A stretch of 64,000 nucleotides of DNA from Palsa-601 sp963801185 (GCA_963801185.1 CAWDDW010000001.1:558001-622000), one strand, 5' to 3'. Shown: positions 35,102-44,655, counted from the stretch's first letter. The notes: a model not told the origin generated them from the letters alone. Numbers and translations: made by a program.

Positions 35102-35863
35102 TCAGGCCGAGTCGGCGAGCACAGTCTGTTCGATCGGCACGATCGAGGCCGGCATACGTGAGCCCTCGCTGGTGACGGCAGCCCGCCGGGCTTCCTCCTC
35201 AGCGGCAGCCTGCGCCCGGCGGGAGGCGTAGCGGTCGACGTACTCCTGACCCGAGAGCTGGCGGATCTCCCACATCAGCTCGTCGGTGGCTTGACGCAGC
35301 ACTAGAGGGTCCTCGAGGCGATCCCCGTACCGCGTCGTGAAGTCGAGCGGCTCGCCGAAACTCAGCTCGACCGTCTTGAACGGGCGCAACATCCGGGCAC
35401 CGATCGGCTGGACCTCGCGCGTTCCCTTGATCCCGATCGGCACGATCGGACAGTTCGCGGCGATCGCCAACCGGGCGACCCCGGTCCGTCCCCGGTGGAG
35501 ACGCTCGTCAGGCGGACGCGTTCCCTCCGGGTAGATGCCGAGGCAGCCGCCGGCTTGCAGGAGCGCGAGCGCTTCGCCGAGGGATCGCTTGGCAGCATCG
35601 CCACCCTCCCGGTTCATCGGGATCTGGCCGATGGCGCGGAAGAACCAACGCGTCTTCCACGAGTGGAAGTACTCGGCCTTGGCGACGAAGGTGACTCGCC
35701 GCTTCACGACCATCGGAATGAACAGGGAGTCGCAGAACGCCTGATGGTTGGAGGCGATGATGACAGCCCCGGACTCGGGCACGTTCTCGAGCCCGGTGAC
35801 ACGCACGCGGAACAACCCGCGGAGCACCGGAGTCATGATCGCCTTGATCAGGCCGTAGAACAC
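35102..35863 (-). CDS. 1-acyl-sn-glycerol-3-phosphate acyltransferase (PlsC-type)
   Basis: Membrane-associated acyltransferase of 253 residues with the catalytic HX4D motif NHQAFCD (H40, D45), the phosphate-binding motif YPEGTRPPD (about 111-119) and a hydrophobic N-terminus. It transfers a fatty acyl chain to lysophosphatidate or a related glycerophosphate acceptor. In mycobacteria a PlsC gene also lies near a SRPBCC gene and pimB', and those genes occur a few kb to the right here, so a shared envelope-lipid role is likely. Confidence 0.9.
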   Translation of the reverse strand: MFYGLIKAIMTPVLRGLFRVRVTGLENVPESGAVIIASNHQAFCDSLFIPMVVKRRVTFVAKAEYFHSWKTRWFFRAIGQIPMNREGGDAAKRSLGEALALLQAGGCLGIYPEGTRPPDERLHRGRTGVARLAIAANCPIVPIGIKGTREVQPIGARMLRPFKTVELSFGEPLDFTTRYGDRLEDPLVLRQATDELMWEIRQLSGQEYVDRYASRRAQAAAEEEARRAAVTSEGSRMPASIVPIEQTVLADSA

Positions 35864-36000
35864 AGCCTGAGGCTACTTGCGGCACGGCAGTGCCGGAACG
35901 GCAGACACGAAAGCTTCACATTGATGTTGCACAACGGCCATTTCACACGCCGTCATCAGCCGTCTTGATGATTCGTCCTATCGTCGGTACAGATGGGTCG

Positions 36001-36029
36001 TTGACTGCCAATTCCCGTCCAAGTAGCGT
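36001..36029 (+). promoter_or_regulatory. promoter of the CHAP-domain gene (TTGACT-17-TAGCGT)
   Basis: A -35 TTGACT at 36001-36006 and a -10 TAGCGT at 36024-36029 with an ideal 17-base spacer. The predicted transcript starts near 36036, about 55 bases before the ATG at 36092. Confidence 0.5.
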
Positions 36030-36091
36030 TGCTCGGTCGCCATGACGCGAGCGGGCGCCGAGCCCCACTCACCTGGGGGAGCCGACCGGCC

Positions 36092-37717
36092 ATGCAAACA
36101 GGAGCATTTCGGACCGCGGCAGCCGGCCTGATTGCCACGCTCGGCCTCGGCGTTGTGGCGGTGAACGTGGGCGCGTCCGGCGCCTCGGCAGCGCGTACCA
36201 ACCAGGGCGCCTCCTACTCCCCGCACGTGCTCGCCAACGGTCAGATCCCGCGGCCACCATGGTGGCACGGGCAGTGCGACGGCGCGAAGAACGGTGACTA
36301 CCCAGGATCTCACCCGCTCGGCGCGTCCTGGGACGGCCTAATGGCGTGCGGACCCGGGCCGAATGAGGGCGGGGTCGATCACACGATCAACTTCTTCCCC
36401 GGCGCCTGGGGCGAGTTCGAGTGGGAGTGCGTCGAGCTGTCGATGCGCTGGATGTACCTCGCCTGGGGCGTGCAGCCGTACCCGGCCAACGGCGACCAGG
36501 TGGTCGACAACTACGCCGAGTACAACCCGCACGGACCCAAGCTCGACGTGGTGAAGAACGGCACACCCGGCATCGCACCACAACCTGGCGACGTGCTGGA
36601 GCTGAACGACGGCGACCAGTTCGGCCACACCGAGGTCGTGACGTCCTCTGCGGTCAACCTGCACGGCGATGGCACGGTCAGGGTGATCACCGAGAACCTC
36701 AACTCCCCCACCAACGGCTGGTACAAGCTGACGGTGAGCAACTGGGTCGTGAACGGGGGCTTCGGGACCGTCGTCGACTGGCTCCACAACCCGAACTGGG
36801 CCCTGCAGGAACCGGTCGTCTCCGAGCTCGACGCCGCTGGCAGGCTCTCCATCAAGGTGGACGATCTCCGTGGCGGCTTCACGAACGTCGCGAGCGATGT
36901 GGCACAAGCCGATGTGATCGGCGGCGGCGGCTCAGAGCCTGCGCCGATCCTGGTCGTCCTCACAACCACCGGGACGGTCGAGGCACGCCTCGACCTCCCG
37001 GGCGCTCCTTGGTGGCATCTCGCCTCCGGCGCCACCCAGGTCGCAGCTGCCTCGGGGGAAGGCCACTCCGGTCAACCGACCGTCGGCTGGCTGACCTCAG
37101 GCGGCGACTTCTACGTGGACGCCGGGGGCTTCTCCGCAAGGCCGGTGCTCGAGGCGACGGGCGCCGCCTCCATCGCCCTCGGCTCGGACTCGCCATCGTC
37201 GGACGTCCTCATGGGCTATGTAACTCACTCGTCGCGCGCGTACGAGAAGAGCGGATCGGGCAGTTTCGTCCGGATTGCCGCCGGTGTACGGACCCTGGCG
37301 CTCGCAGATGACGGCGCAAAAGGGGCCCGGGCTGTCGAAGGCTACGTGGGAGTCAGCGGGCGCGCCTTCGTCCGTGTCGGGCTCGCAGGCCCCTTCAGCG
37401 AGATAGGGCCGAGCGGCACCGGATCGGTTGCCGCGGTCGCCGTCGCCACTGTCGGCGAGACCTCGTCGCCGCTCGTCGCGTACCTCACGACGAGCGGTCA
37501 GGCCTACGCCAGGTACGGGGCGGCGGGTTGGCTCCACGAGATGAGCAGCGCGAAGTCGATCGCCGTCGCGGCGGGGCATGACCAGCACGCCTTTCCCATC
37601 TTCGCCGTCGAGCAGTCGGACGGGACCTGGCTCGCCAAGGACGGCACGTTGTCGTCGGGCTACAAGTCAGAGGGAGCGACGCCCCATCTCGGGCTCGGAG
37701 CGCTCATCGTCTCCTGA
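36092..37717 (+). CDS. secreted CHAP-domain cell-wall amidase/peptidase
   Basis: Exported protein of 541 residues. The signal peptide is TAAAGLIATLGLGVVAVNVGASGASA; then a CHAP domain with catalytic Cys in FEWECVELSMRWMY (C113) and His in QFGHTEVV (H179). Such domains cut peptidoglycan stem peptides or the amide link to glycan. The C-terminal ~300 residues look like a beta-propeller with repeated xPTVGWLTSGGDFYV-like blades, possibly for wall binding. The ATG at 36092 is preceded by GGGGGAG. A good promoter lies upstream. Confidence 0.85.
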   Translation: MQTGAFRTAAAGLIATLGLGVVAVNVGASGASAARTNQGASYSPHVLANGQIPRPPWWHGQCDGAKNGDYPGSHPLGASWDGLMACGPGPNEGGVDHTINFFPGAWGEFEWECVELSMRWMYLAWGVQPYPANGDQVVDNYAEYNPHGPKLDVVKNGTPGIAPQPGDVLELNDGDQFGHTEVVTSSAVNLHGDGTVRVITENLNSPTNGWYKLTVSNWVVNGGFGTVVDWLHNPNWALQEPVVSELDAAGRLSIKVDDLRGGFTNVASDVAQADVIGGGGSEPAPILVVLTTTGTVEARLDLPGAPWWHLASGATQVAAASGEGHSGQPTVGWLTSGGDFYVDAGGFSARPVLEATGAASIALGSDSPSSDVLMGYVTHSSRAYEKSGSGSFVRIAAGVRTLALADDGAKGARAVEGYVGVSGRAFVRVGLAGPFSEIGPSGTGSVAAVAVATVGETSSPLVAYLTTSGQAYARYGAAGWLHEMSSAKSIAVAAGHDQHAFPIFAVEQSDGTWLAKDGTLSSGYKSEGATPHLGLGALIVS

Positions 37718-37721
37718 CCTG

Positions 37722-38918
37722 TCAGAGCTTCGGCAGAGCCTTCCGGAGCGACCGGATCCCCTGGGCGATCCGTTGCTCGTTCTCGATCAGGGCGAACCGC
37801 ACATAGCCGTCGCCGCCCGGGCCGAAGCCGACGCCTGGTGACGTCGCCACCTTGCCCTCTGCCACGAGGAACTTGGCGAACTCGAGCGATCCCATCTCGC
37901 GGTACGCGTCGGGGATGCGAGCCCACACGAACATGGTCCCCTTCGGTCTCGGCACCTCCCAGCCGATCCGCGAGAGCCCATCGCACAGGGCATCCCGGCG
38001 GGCCTGGTAGATCTCGTTGACGAGCTTGGGGTAGTCAGGCGCCTCGTTCATGGCGACGATGGCGGCGATCTGTATCGGTTGGAAGGTCCCGTAGTCGAGA
38101 TAGCTCTTCAGCTTGGTGAGAGCCTGCACGAGCTCGGCGTTCCCGACGAGGAAGGCGACCCGCCAGCCGGCCATGGAGAAGGACTTCGTCAGCGTGTACA
38201 GCTCGAGCGCTACGTCCGTCGCGCCGGGGACCTGGAGAATGGATGGCGGCTTGTACCCGTCGAAGGCAGTGTCGGAGTAGGCGAAGTCGTGCACGAGGAT
38301 CACCTGGTGCTCCCGCGCCCACTCGACCAGCCGCGTCATCGTCTCGAAGTCGATGCAGGCCGTCGTCGGGTTGTGCGGGAACGACAGGATCGCCACCCTC
38401 GGCTTGGGCCACGCCGACTCCCACGCTTCCTGCAGGTTGCCGAGCAGGGTCTCCCCGGCCTGCGCCTCGTCTGCTCCGAGCTGCTCGAGCCGGACCATTC
38501 GGACGTCTGCGCCCGCGAACAGCGGGGCGTAGATGTGGATGGGATACGAGGGCGAAGGCACGAGGGCGGTGTCCCCCGGACCGACCAGGACCCACATGAG
38601 GTGCGAGAGGCCCTCCTTCGCGCCGATGGTGCTCACGACCTCCCGCTCGGGGTCGAGCTCGACACCGAAGCGCCGGAGGTAGAGGTCCGCGATCGCCTGG
38701 CGCAGCTTGGGGATACCGCGGCTCGACGAGTAGCGATGATTGCGGGGGTTGTGTGCAGCCTCTGCCAGCTTGTCCACCGCCACCGACGGCGACGGGATGT
38801 CGGGGTTGCCAAAACCGAGGTCGATGACGTCCTCGCCTGCTCTCCGCGCTGCCAGCTTCAGCTCGTTGATCTCGGCGAAGACGTACGGCGGCAATCCGGT
38901 AACTCGGCGAAGCTCCAT
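37722..38918 (-). CDS. PLP aminotransferase (AlaC-like)
   Basis: Fold-type I aminotransferase of 398 residues. Features: IDLGFGNPDIPSP, RYSSSRGIPKLRQAIA, FPHNPTT substrate motif, VHDFAYSD and the Schiff-base lysine in YTLTKSFSMAGWRVAF. The pattern is closest to the AlaC/YfdZ group that interconverts pyruvate and alanine with glutamate. Starts only a few bases downstream of the LLM-oxidoreductase stop on the same strand, so they are probably co-transcribed. Confidence 0.9.
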   Translation of the reverse strand: MELRRVTGLPPYVFAEINELKLAARRAGEDVIDLGFGNPDIPSPSVAVDKLAEAAHNPRNHRYSSSRGIPKLRQAIADLYLRRFGVELDPEREVVSTIGAKEGLSHLMWVLVGPGDTALVPSPSYPIHIYAPLFAGADVRMVRLEQLGADEAQAGETLLGNLQEAWESAWPKPRVAILSFPHNPTTACIDFETMTRLVEWAREHQVILVHDFAYSDTAFDGYKPPSILQVPGATDVALELYTLTKSFSMAGWRVAFLVGNAELVQALTKLKSYLDYGTFQPIQIAAIVAMNEAPDYPKLVNEIYQARRDALCDGLSRIGWEVPRPKGTMFVWARIPDAYREMGSLEFAKFLVAEGKVATSPGVGFGPGGDGYVRFALIENEQRIAQGIRSLRKALPKL

Positions 38919-38927
38919 CGCCCGAGG

Positions 38928-39674
38928 TTACTCGGCGGTCGCTAGCCCTCCGAACGTCGCAGGCGGCGGCGCCAGCTCGACCCCGGCCTTTGCTGCGGCC
39001 TCGGTCACGAGATCGATCGAGCGAGGCCATCCCCACACGACCCAGCTCGCGCCGGCGCCACCGAGCGCCCGCAATGCGTCGGCAGCCGCGTCGCTGCTCG
39101 CCGGGAGCGGCCCGCCCCAGGTGACCGGTGTCGTCGAACGAGCCACCTCACGGGCGACGCGCGCGGGACTGGCCCCCCAGAAGTTGAGAGAGGCGCCGGC
39201 ATCGCGCGCCACCTGATTCGTAGCGTCGTTCCCGGCCCCTACCCAGCACTCGATGTCCGCCTCCGAAAGGCGCTGGAGAGCCCAGGCAAGACTGCGGAGG
39301 CGGGCGGCGGTCCCGAGGTAGGGGAGCCCGTTTCTCGCGTGTTCGGGAGCGCTCGCCTCGTCGCCGGTACCGAGGCCGGCGATCAGGCGATCGCCGAACG
39401 ACGCGTGCAGGCTCTCGATGGATGCAGCGACGACCTGGTCAGGCAGGAGCCCGATCCGGGCGACGAACGTGCAGACCCTGATCCGGGCGGTGGAGGCGCC
39501 GACGGCGCCGAGCATCGGGTAGAGGGACAGTGCCGGCCGTTCAGGATGCCCGAGAGGCCACAGGTGATCGAAACAGAAGACCCCGTGCAGACCGGCTCGC
39601 TCGGCCTCACGAGCGGCGTCCAGCACTCCTCCGGCGTCCGAGGAGAGAGTGGGCAACGTCACTCCGATCTTCAC
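38928..39674 (-). CDS. LLM-class (F420-dependent) oxidoreductase
   Basis: Luciferase-like TIM-barrel protein of 248 residues (MKIGVTLPTLSSDAGGVLDAAREAERAGLHGVFCFDHLWP, then RIRVCTFVARIGLLPDQVVAAS and GDRLIAGLGTGD). The family binds F420 or FMN. It is shorter than typical members, about 280-340 residues. Substrate is unknown. Lies between the aminotransferase and ROK genes in a minus-strand run. Confidence 0.87.
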   Translation of the reverse strand: MKIGVTLPTLSSDAGGVLDAAREAERAGLHGVFCFDHLWPLGHPERPALSLYPMLGAVGASTARIRVCTFVARIGLLPDQVVAASIESLHASFGDRLIAGLGTGDEASAPEHARNGLPYLGTAARLRSLAWALQRLSEADIECWVGAGNDATNQVARDAGASLNFWGASPARVAREVARSTTPVTWGGPLPASSDAAADALRALGGAGASWVVWGWPRSIDLVTEAAAKAGVELAPPPATFGGLATAE

Positions 39675-39700
39675 CGGTCACGACCTTCGGCTCACGCTGG

Positions 39701-40702
39701 TCACCCGCTCGTGTCAGGTCTGGCCAGGACAGACGCGCCAGCCGCCTCGAGACCGATGACGGCGGCCCCGATTGCTCCGCCTCGATCGCCGAGCGATCCG
39801 GGCAGTATCTCGATCATCGGCCGCACCTCGGCCCCCTCGAGCTGGGAATGGAACGTCCGGCGTATCGGCTCCAGCAACGACTCGCCTGCGGTTACGAGGC
39901 CGCCTCCGATGACGATCACCTGGGGATCGAGGATGTTTGCCAGGTTGGCGAGGCCGAGGGCCACCCACCAGGCGAATTCCTCGACTATCTCCGACGCCTC
40001 GCCGTCGCCCTCGCTCAGCGCGAGCATGACGTGTTCGCCCCGGACCGCGTCGTAGTCACCACCGGCGAGCGTGATGATGTGGGACGCCCTTCCTGCGAGC
40101 GCGGCGTCTCGGGCGATCCGACCGAGACCCGAGCCCGAGGCGTACCGTTCCCAGCAGCCGCGGCGCCCGCAACCGCACGGTGGCCCGTGCGGGTCGACCA
40201 GCATGTGCCCGACCTCACCTGCGAAGTTGCTGGCGCCGCTGAGCAGCCTTCCCTTCGTGACGACCCCGCCGCCGATTCCGGTACCGAGCGTGACACAGAG
40301 GACGTCGGTGCGACCCCGCCCCGCCCCGAAAGCCGACTCGCCCGCCGTGGCGCAGGTTGCGTCGTTGTCGACATGGATGATGGGTCGATCGCCGCTCAGG
40401 AGATCAGCGAGGCCGGATCGGACGTCGGTCCCGCTGGCGCCGGGCAAGTTGGGTGCGAACACGAGGGTGCCGCCGCGGTCTACGAGGCCGGGAACTCCGA
40501 CGCCGACGGGCGGAGCGCCAGCCTCGCTGCCGACATCAACGACCTCGTCTGCCAGCTGCAGGTAGAGCTCGGCCAGATTGTCGAGCATGTCGCCGCCGTG
40601 ATCGACGGTAGCTCTCCTTTCTTCCGCGAGGATTGTCCCGTCCTGGTCGATGACTACGCCGAGGATCTTCGTCCCGCCGACATCAAACCCGACGCCTATC
40701 AC
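39701..40702 (-). CDS. ROK-family glucokinase
   Basis: ROK sugar kinase of 333 residues: ATP-binding IGVGFDVGGTKILGV at the start, HVDNDATCATAGES, GTGIGGGVV, and the ROK zinc motif in EVGHMLVDPHGPPCGCGRRGCWE (CGCGxxGC). Most such actinobacterial proteins phosphorylate glucose. The GTG at 40702 overlaps the intended TGA of the SRPBCC gene (GTGA), so the two are translationally coupled. In the present frame the SRPBCC start also reads through into this protein because of an upstream indel. Confidence 0.9.
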   Translation of the reverse strand: MIGVGFDVGGTKILGVVIDQDGTILAEERRATVDHGGDMLDNLAELYLQLADEVVDVGSEAGAPPVGVGVPGLVDRGGTLVFAPNLPGASGTDVRSGLADLLSGDRPIIHVDNDATCATAGESAFGAGRGRTDVLCVTLGTGIGGGVVTKGRLLSGASNFAGEVGHMLVDPHGPPCGCGRRGCWERYASGSGLGRIARDAALAGRASHIITLAGGDYDAVRGEHVMLALSEGDGEASEIVEEFAWWVALGLANLANILDPQVIVIGGGLVTAGESLLEPIRRTFHSQLEGAEVRPMIEILPGSLGDRGGAIGAAVIGLEAAGASVLARPDTSG

Positions 40703-41143
40703 GCGCGAGACTCGACGCGTGCCTTCAGGTCGCGGATGGCGGCGTGGAGAATGTTGCCCTCGGCACGGCGCTTGATGAACCCGGGGAGCGGGACACGGAG
40801 CCTCGGCGACCAGCTGATACGTGATCTCGGTACGTCCATCGGGCGCAGGACGGAAGCGGTAGTAGCCATCCAAGCGATTGGTGAGGTCGCCGTCTCGCTG
40901 GACCCAGGCGAACTCTTCAGGTGCCTTCGAATAGTCGTAGACAAGGGTGTAGCTCGTCGAGCGCCCGAACGCCGCTGCCCGAAACGCAGCGACGGTGGGC
41001 CGTCCGTCCTCGTCACGCTCGAGCACGTCGACGCGCTTCAAGTCGGCCACCCAGTCGGGGTACGACTCGATGTCCGCCACGACGGCAAAGCACCGTTCCG
41101 GGGTGGCGTCCACCAGCATCCGTTCCGTCGCGTGCTCCGCCAC
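40699..41143 (-). CDS. SRPBCC/polyketide-cyclase-like lipid-binding protein (frame broken at ~40802)
   Basis: START/SRPBCC-fold protein: MAEHATERMLVDATPERCFAVVADIESYPDWVADLKRVDVLERD, then YDYSKAPEEFAWVQRDGDL and ITYQLVAE. After that the frame slips; dropping one G near 40802 continues with LRVPLPGFIKRRAEGNILHAAIRDLK and stops at 40699, giving about 147 residues, the normal size. The family binds hydrophobic ligands. A homologous gene lies near plsC and pimB' in mycobacteria and near glucokinase in streptomycetes, so this neighbourhood is conserved. Confidence 0.83.
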
Positions 41144-41345
41144 CTATCCTCCTTCCGATCTTCCATCCGGCGGCTTCGATTGTGCACGGCGCCCCGATGC
41201 ACATCGAGGCCACCATCTCGCGTGCGCCCGGTCATCGGGGCACACCCTTTCAGTCGATCGGACAGTACCCGGCGGAGGGACTCACTGTCGGATCATTGGC
41301 GGCGAACAACTCCCCGGCCCAACATCGTGCCAGAGGGCCCACGGG

Positions 41346-42473
41346 TCATCCACCTGCCTCGAGAAGTGCCCGTTCGAGGCGAAGAGCCAGCTTGTCGTAG
41401 GCGAAGTGAGCCACTGCACGGTCGCGCGCCGCCTCACCGAGGCGCTGGCGGAGCGAGGGGTCGTCCAACAACGGCTCGAGGGCGGCGGCCACCGCGCGTT
41501 CGTTCCCCGGGTCTCCGACGACGACTCCGGTCTCGCCGTCGACCACCGCTTCTGCGGACCCGCCGCTCGCTCCCGCCACTTGGGGGATGCCGCACGCAGC
41601 AGCCTCGAGGAACACGATCCCGAAACCCTCTTGCTCGAGGCCCAGCCACCGGTCCCGGCAGCACATCGCGTAGACGTCGGCGGCACCGTAGGCGAGCGGC
41701 AGGTTCTCGTCGCGCACCTGACCCAACCAGTGGACGGGGACACCGGCGACGCTCGCAACCGCACGCAAACGCCGCTCGTCCCGACCACTTCCTCCTATCG
41801 CGAGGACGAGGTCGGGCCGGCAGCGCCGCAGACGGGCCACCGCCCGGATGAGCACGTCCATCCCCTTGCGTGGGACGAGGCGGCTGATGCTGACGACGAT
41901 CAGCGCGTCGACTGGGAGCCCGAGACGCCGTCTCGCCGCCCGGCGCTCCTCGTCCGAGAGGGGCCTGAAGCGGTCGACGTCGACCCCGGGTGGCACCTCG
42001 GTCACAGGCGGGAGGCGACTGCTTGTGGCACGGCGCGCCTCGGTCGCCGAGTAGCCGCCTGCCGCCACGATCCAGGTGGCCGATGACAGGACGTGATCGA
42101 GCAGCTCACGGGTCCCGGGGAGGCGGCCGGGCACAGTGATCTCGGCGCCGTGGACCACGACGCCGTACGGCCGGGCCAGCCGAGCTCCGACCAGCCCGAG
42201 AGGCAACGCCGGGTCGAGCACCACGAGACCGCTCCCGGTCTCGCTTGCGAGACGGTCGATGCTCGAGACGAGACCAGTCGTCGGCAATAGCACCGTGCGG
42301 TGGCTGCGGACGACCCGGAACTCCTGTGCCGAGTCGAACGCTGCAGCTCCCGGATAAGAGGTCGTGTACACCGTGGCCATTCCCGGAGGCAGGCGCCGCC
42401 AGAGCTCGTAGAGATACGACTGGATCCCGCCGTGCTTGGGCGGGAAGTCGTTCGTCACGAGGAGATGGGCCAC
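41346..42473 (-). CDS. GT4 glycosyltransferase, PimB-like mannosyltransferase
   Basis: GT-B-fold family 4 glycosyltransferase of 375 residues: LVTNDFPPKHGGIQSYLYELWRRLP at the N-terminus, VVVHGAEITVPGR, VSISRLVPRKGMDVLIRA and the nucleotide-sugar motif RWLGLEQEGFGIVFLEA with E-x7-E spacing. The GGIQSYLYEL start and RWLGLE...EGFGIVFLEA resemble PimB', which adds the second mannose to phosphatidylinositol mannoside at the inner membrane face. Sequence alone does not prove the acceptor. Confidence 0.85.
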   Translation of the reverse strand: MAHLLVTNDFPPKHGGIQSYLYELWRRLPPGMATVYTTSYPGAAAFDSAQEFRVVRSHRTVLLPTTGLVSSIDRLASETGSGLVVLDPALPLGLVGARLARPYGVVVHGAEITVPGRLPGTRELLDHVLSSATWIVAAGGYSATEARRATSSRLPPVTEVPPGVDVDRFRPLSDEERRAARRRLGLPVDALIVVSISRLVPRKGMDVLIRAVARLRRCRPDLVLAIGGSGRDERRLRAVASVAGVPVHWLGQVRDENLPLAYGAADVYAMCCRDRWLGLEQEGFGIVFLEAAACGIPQVAGASGGSAEAVVDGETGVVVGDPGNERAVAAALEPLLDDPSLRQRLGEAARDRAVAHFAYDKLALRLERALLEAGG

Positions 42474-42589
42474 CGGCTCACCTTTTCACACGGGAGCTCG
42501 CCGAGTCCCGGGAGGCTCGGTGATACACCCTCCTGTCACGATGGGTTCAAGTCGCGAGCGTTGCGGCGGACAAGGAGGACCGGAGACAG

Positions 42590-42793
42590 ATGCCCACCAA
42601 TCCGATCTCGATCAGCTGTGACGAATGCTCCCTCGAGGCTACGAGCGCGTGTGACGACTGCGTCGTGTCGTTTCTTCTCGGTCCGGCCGAGGATCAAGCC
42701 GTGATCGTCGACGTGATGGAGGCAAGAGCGATCAAGCTGCTCCATCAGGCCGGGCTCGTCCCACAGCTTCGCTTCGAGCGCCGAGTCGGCTGA
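42590..42793 (+). CDS. small CxxC protein (actinobacterial conserved)
   Basis: A 67-residue protein with two closely spaced cysteine pairs (ISCDEC and ACDDC), suggesting a metal-binding knuckle, followed by VSFLLGPAEDQAVIVDVMEARAIKLLHQAGLVPQLRF. A strong AAGGAGGA ribosome site supports the ATG at 42590. I recall similar small proteins as conserved in actinobacteria near these envelope genes, but function is unknown. Confidence 0.75.
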   Translation: MPTNPISISCDECSLEATSACDDCVVSFLLGPAEDQAVIVDVMEARAIKLLHQAGLVPQLRFERRVG

Positions 42794-42820
42794 GTCCCTC
42801 CGACGCGGCGTCGCGATGCC

Positions 42821-43093
42821 TCAGCCCCGGGTTGCCGTCGTGACTGCCGTCTCGGGCTCAGCTCCGGCTCCGGTCGCGGCCTCGGAGCCCGGATCAGGAA
42901 GCTCCTCGATCGCCTTGGAGTTGCCGCACCAGCGACACGTCACCTGCTCGACCTGCTCGCTGAGCATCTCCTCATCTTCGATGAGGAGATCGCCCCCGAT
43001 GCTGAAGTGATGGAAGGACTTGGTCCGGCGAGTTGCCACCACGTCAAAGCGTGTGAGGTTGCCACAGGCATTGCAGCGGAAACGAGAGGCCAT
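42821..43093 (-). CDS. small zinc-ribbon-like protein
   Basis: A 90-residue protein with two CxxC knuckles: FRCNACGNLTRFDVV near the N-terminus and VTCRWCGNSKAIEEL near residue 55, typical of a four-cysteine zinc ribbon, with an acidic linker (IEDEEMLSEQVEQ) and a low-complexity Ala/Thr/Glu tail. No other domain is visible. Convergent with the small CxxC protein; its start nearly abuts the DUF885 gene on the other strand. A nucleic-acid or protein-binding role is a guess. Confidence 0.7.
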   Translation of the reverse strand: MASRFRCNACGNLTRFDVVATRRTKSFHHFSIGGDLLIEDEEMLSEQVEQVTCRWCGNSKAIEELPDPGSEAATGAGAEPETAVTTATRG

Positions 43094-43107
43094 GGCCCTA
43101 AGGTACC

Positions 43108-44655
43108 GTGCTCAGCGTGACCAACGAAGGACCTTCGATCCGAGACCAGATCGGGCCGAGACTGCGAGCCATCTGGGACCTCTCGATCCCCGAGATCCGC
43201 GAGTACGCCGGCGTGCACGACTACGACGGCGAAGTGATCGACCTCTCGCCCTCGGGGGTCGCTTCAGGCATCGAGCGTCTAGACGCGCCGGGCGAGTCCG
43301 CCCCGGATCCCGACCCGCACGACGATGCACATCTGCGGGCCGCTGAAGCAGGACTGCGCACCGCGGCCCGGATCGGCGAGCTCCACCGATGGAACCCGCT
43401 CCCCCACATCGACAACCTGGACCTCTCTTGTTACGACCGCGAATACGCTCCCGAGGGCGAGCGAGCCCGGGCGCGCGCCGCGCACCTCGCGAAATGGCCC
43501 GACGCGATCGACGCGTCGCTCGAGTCCCTCGATCGTGTCCCGGCCCCGGTCGCGACAGCGCTCGTCGGTGGCACGCGGGGACTCGCCGCCAGAGTCGTAG
43601 ACGACCAAGCGCTCGCAGCTCACAAGCGCCTCGTCGAACGGCTCGAGGACGCGGCTGCGAACGGCCCGACCGACTGTGCCCTTGGCGAGCAGGTCCTGAG
43701 TCGCATGCTCGGTGACCCAGAGGGGATGCCGGTCGACCTGGGACGCCTCGAACTGCGAGCCGATCGGGAGCGCGACCGCCTCCTCGAGCGCCTGGCAGCC
43801 GAGTGCGATCGGTACCGACCGGGAGCCGGGCCGGCCGCGCTCGTTCCCGAGCTCCTGGCAGATCATCCCGACGACGAAGGGATCTACGAAGCCGCTCGGC
43901 ATCTGATCGGCGAGATCACCGAATTCACCCTGAGCAAGAACCTGCTCTCCGACCCCGGAGGCGTCTGCCTCGTAGGACCGGCCCCGGAGTCACGCCGATG
44001 GGCCATGGCGATGATGTCGGGTGGTGGCGCGTACGAGAATGACGTGCCGGCCTGGTATTACGTCAATCCTCCCGACGCATCATGGAGCGAAGAAGAAAAG
44101 AGCGAGTGGCGAGCCGTCTTCAGCGCGACGACGCTGCCGGCCATCACGGCCCATGAGGTCACTCCGGGCCACTTCGCCCATCAGCGCATGATCATGCGGA
44201 TCGAGCGCTCCCACGTCAGGCGGTCGCTCGCGTCCGCAGCCTTCTGCGAGGGCTGGGCGCACTACTGCGAGGAGCTGCTCGTCGAGGAGGGCTTCCGTGC
44301 CGATGACCCGCGGTACGCCATCGGAGTCTTCCTCGAAGCTCTCGTCCGCGTGACCCGGCTCGCGTGCGCTCTCGGGCTGCATCGCGGGACGCTGTCGGTC
44401 GAGGAGGCAACGCGGCGGTTCGAGACGGACGCCTTCTTGAAGGGCCAAGCTGCTCGCGCCGAGGCGGGCCGGGGTGCATATGACCCCACCTACGGCCGCT
44501 ACACGTGGGGCAAGCTGGAGATATTGACCCTCCGGGACGAGGCCATGGCGGAGTGGGGGAACCGCTACTCGCACCGCCGGTTCCATGACGCTCTCCTCGG
44601 ACTCGGAGCGCCTCCCCTCGGCACGATCGGAGACGTGCTCGGCGAGACGGGCTGA
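43108..44655 (+). CDS. DUF885 family metallopeptidase-like protein
   Basis: A 515-residue DUF885 protein. The signature is AHEVTPGHFAHQRM, a zinc-binding HExxxGH-type motif, with FCEGWAHYCEELLVEEGF downstream contributing the third ligand glutamate. These proteins are thought to be metallopeptidases (M32-like fold). No signal peptide is present. GTG at 43108 or at 43117 may start it; the ribosome site cannot decide. Confidence 0.85.
   Translation: MLSVTNEGPSIRDQIGPRLRAIWDLSIPEIREYAGVHDYDGEVIDLSPSGVASGIERLDAPGESAPDPDPHDDAHLRAAEAGLRTAARIGELHRWNPLPHIDNLDLSCYDREYAPEGERARARAAHLAKWPDAIDASLESLDRVPAPVATALVGGTRGLAARVVDDQALAAHKRLVERLEDAAANGPTDCALGEQVLSRMLGDPEGMPVDLGRLELRADRERDRLLERLAAECDRYRPGAGPAALVPELLADHPDDEGIYEAARHLIGEITEFTLSKNLLSDPGGVCLVGPAPESRRWAMAMMSGGGAYENDVPAWYYVNPPDASWSEEEKSEWRAVFSATTLPAITAHEVTPGHFAHQRMIMRIERSHVRRSLASAAFCEGWAHYCEELLVEEGFRADDPRYAIGVFLEALVRVTRLACALGLHRGTLSVEEATRRFETDAFLKGQAARAEAGRGAYDPTYGRYTWGKLEILTLRDEAMAEWGNRYSHRRFHDALLGLGAPPLGTIGDVLGETG

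Noticed and set aside
35879..36091. c-di-AMP riboswitch before the CHAP wall-hydrolase gene
   Set aside because: The predicted leader is only about 55 bases and lacks the conserved halves of that motif, although some GC hairpins are present.
39701..41143. SRPBCC-ROK fusion protein
   Set aside because: The linker is low-complexity and the other frame gives a normal SRPBCC end and a GTGA overlap, so two genes with an indel fit better.
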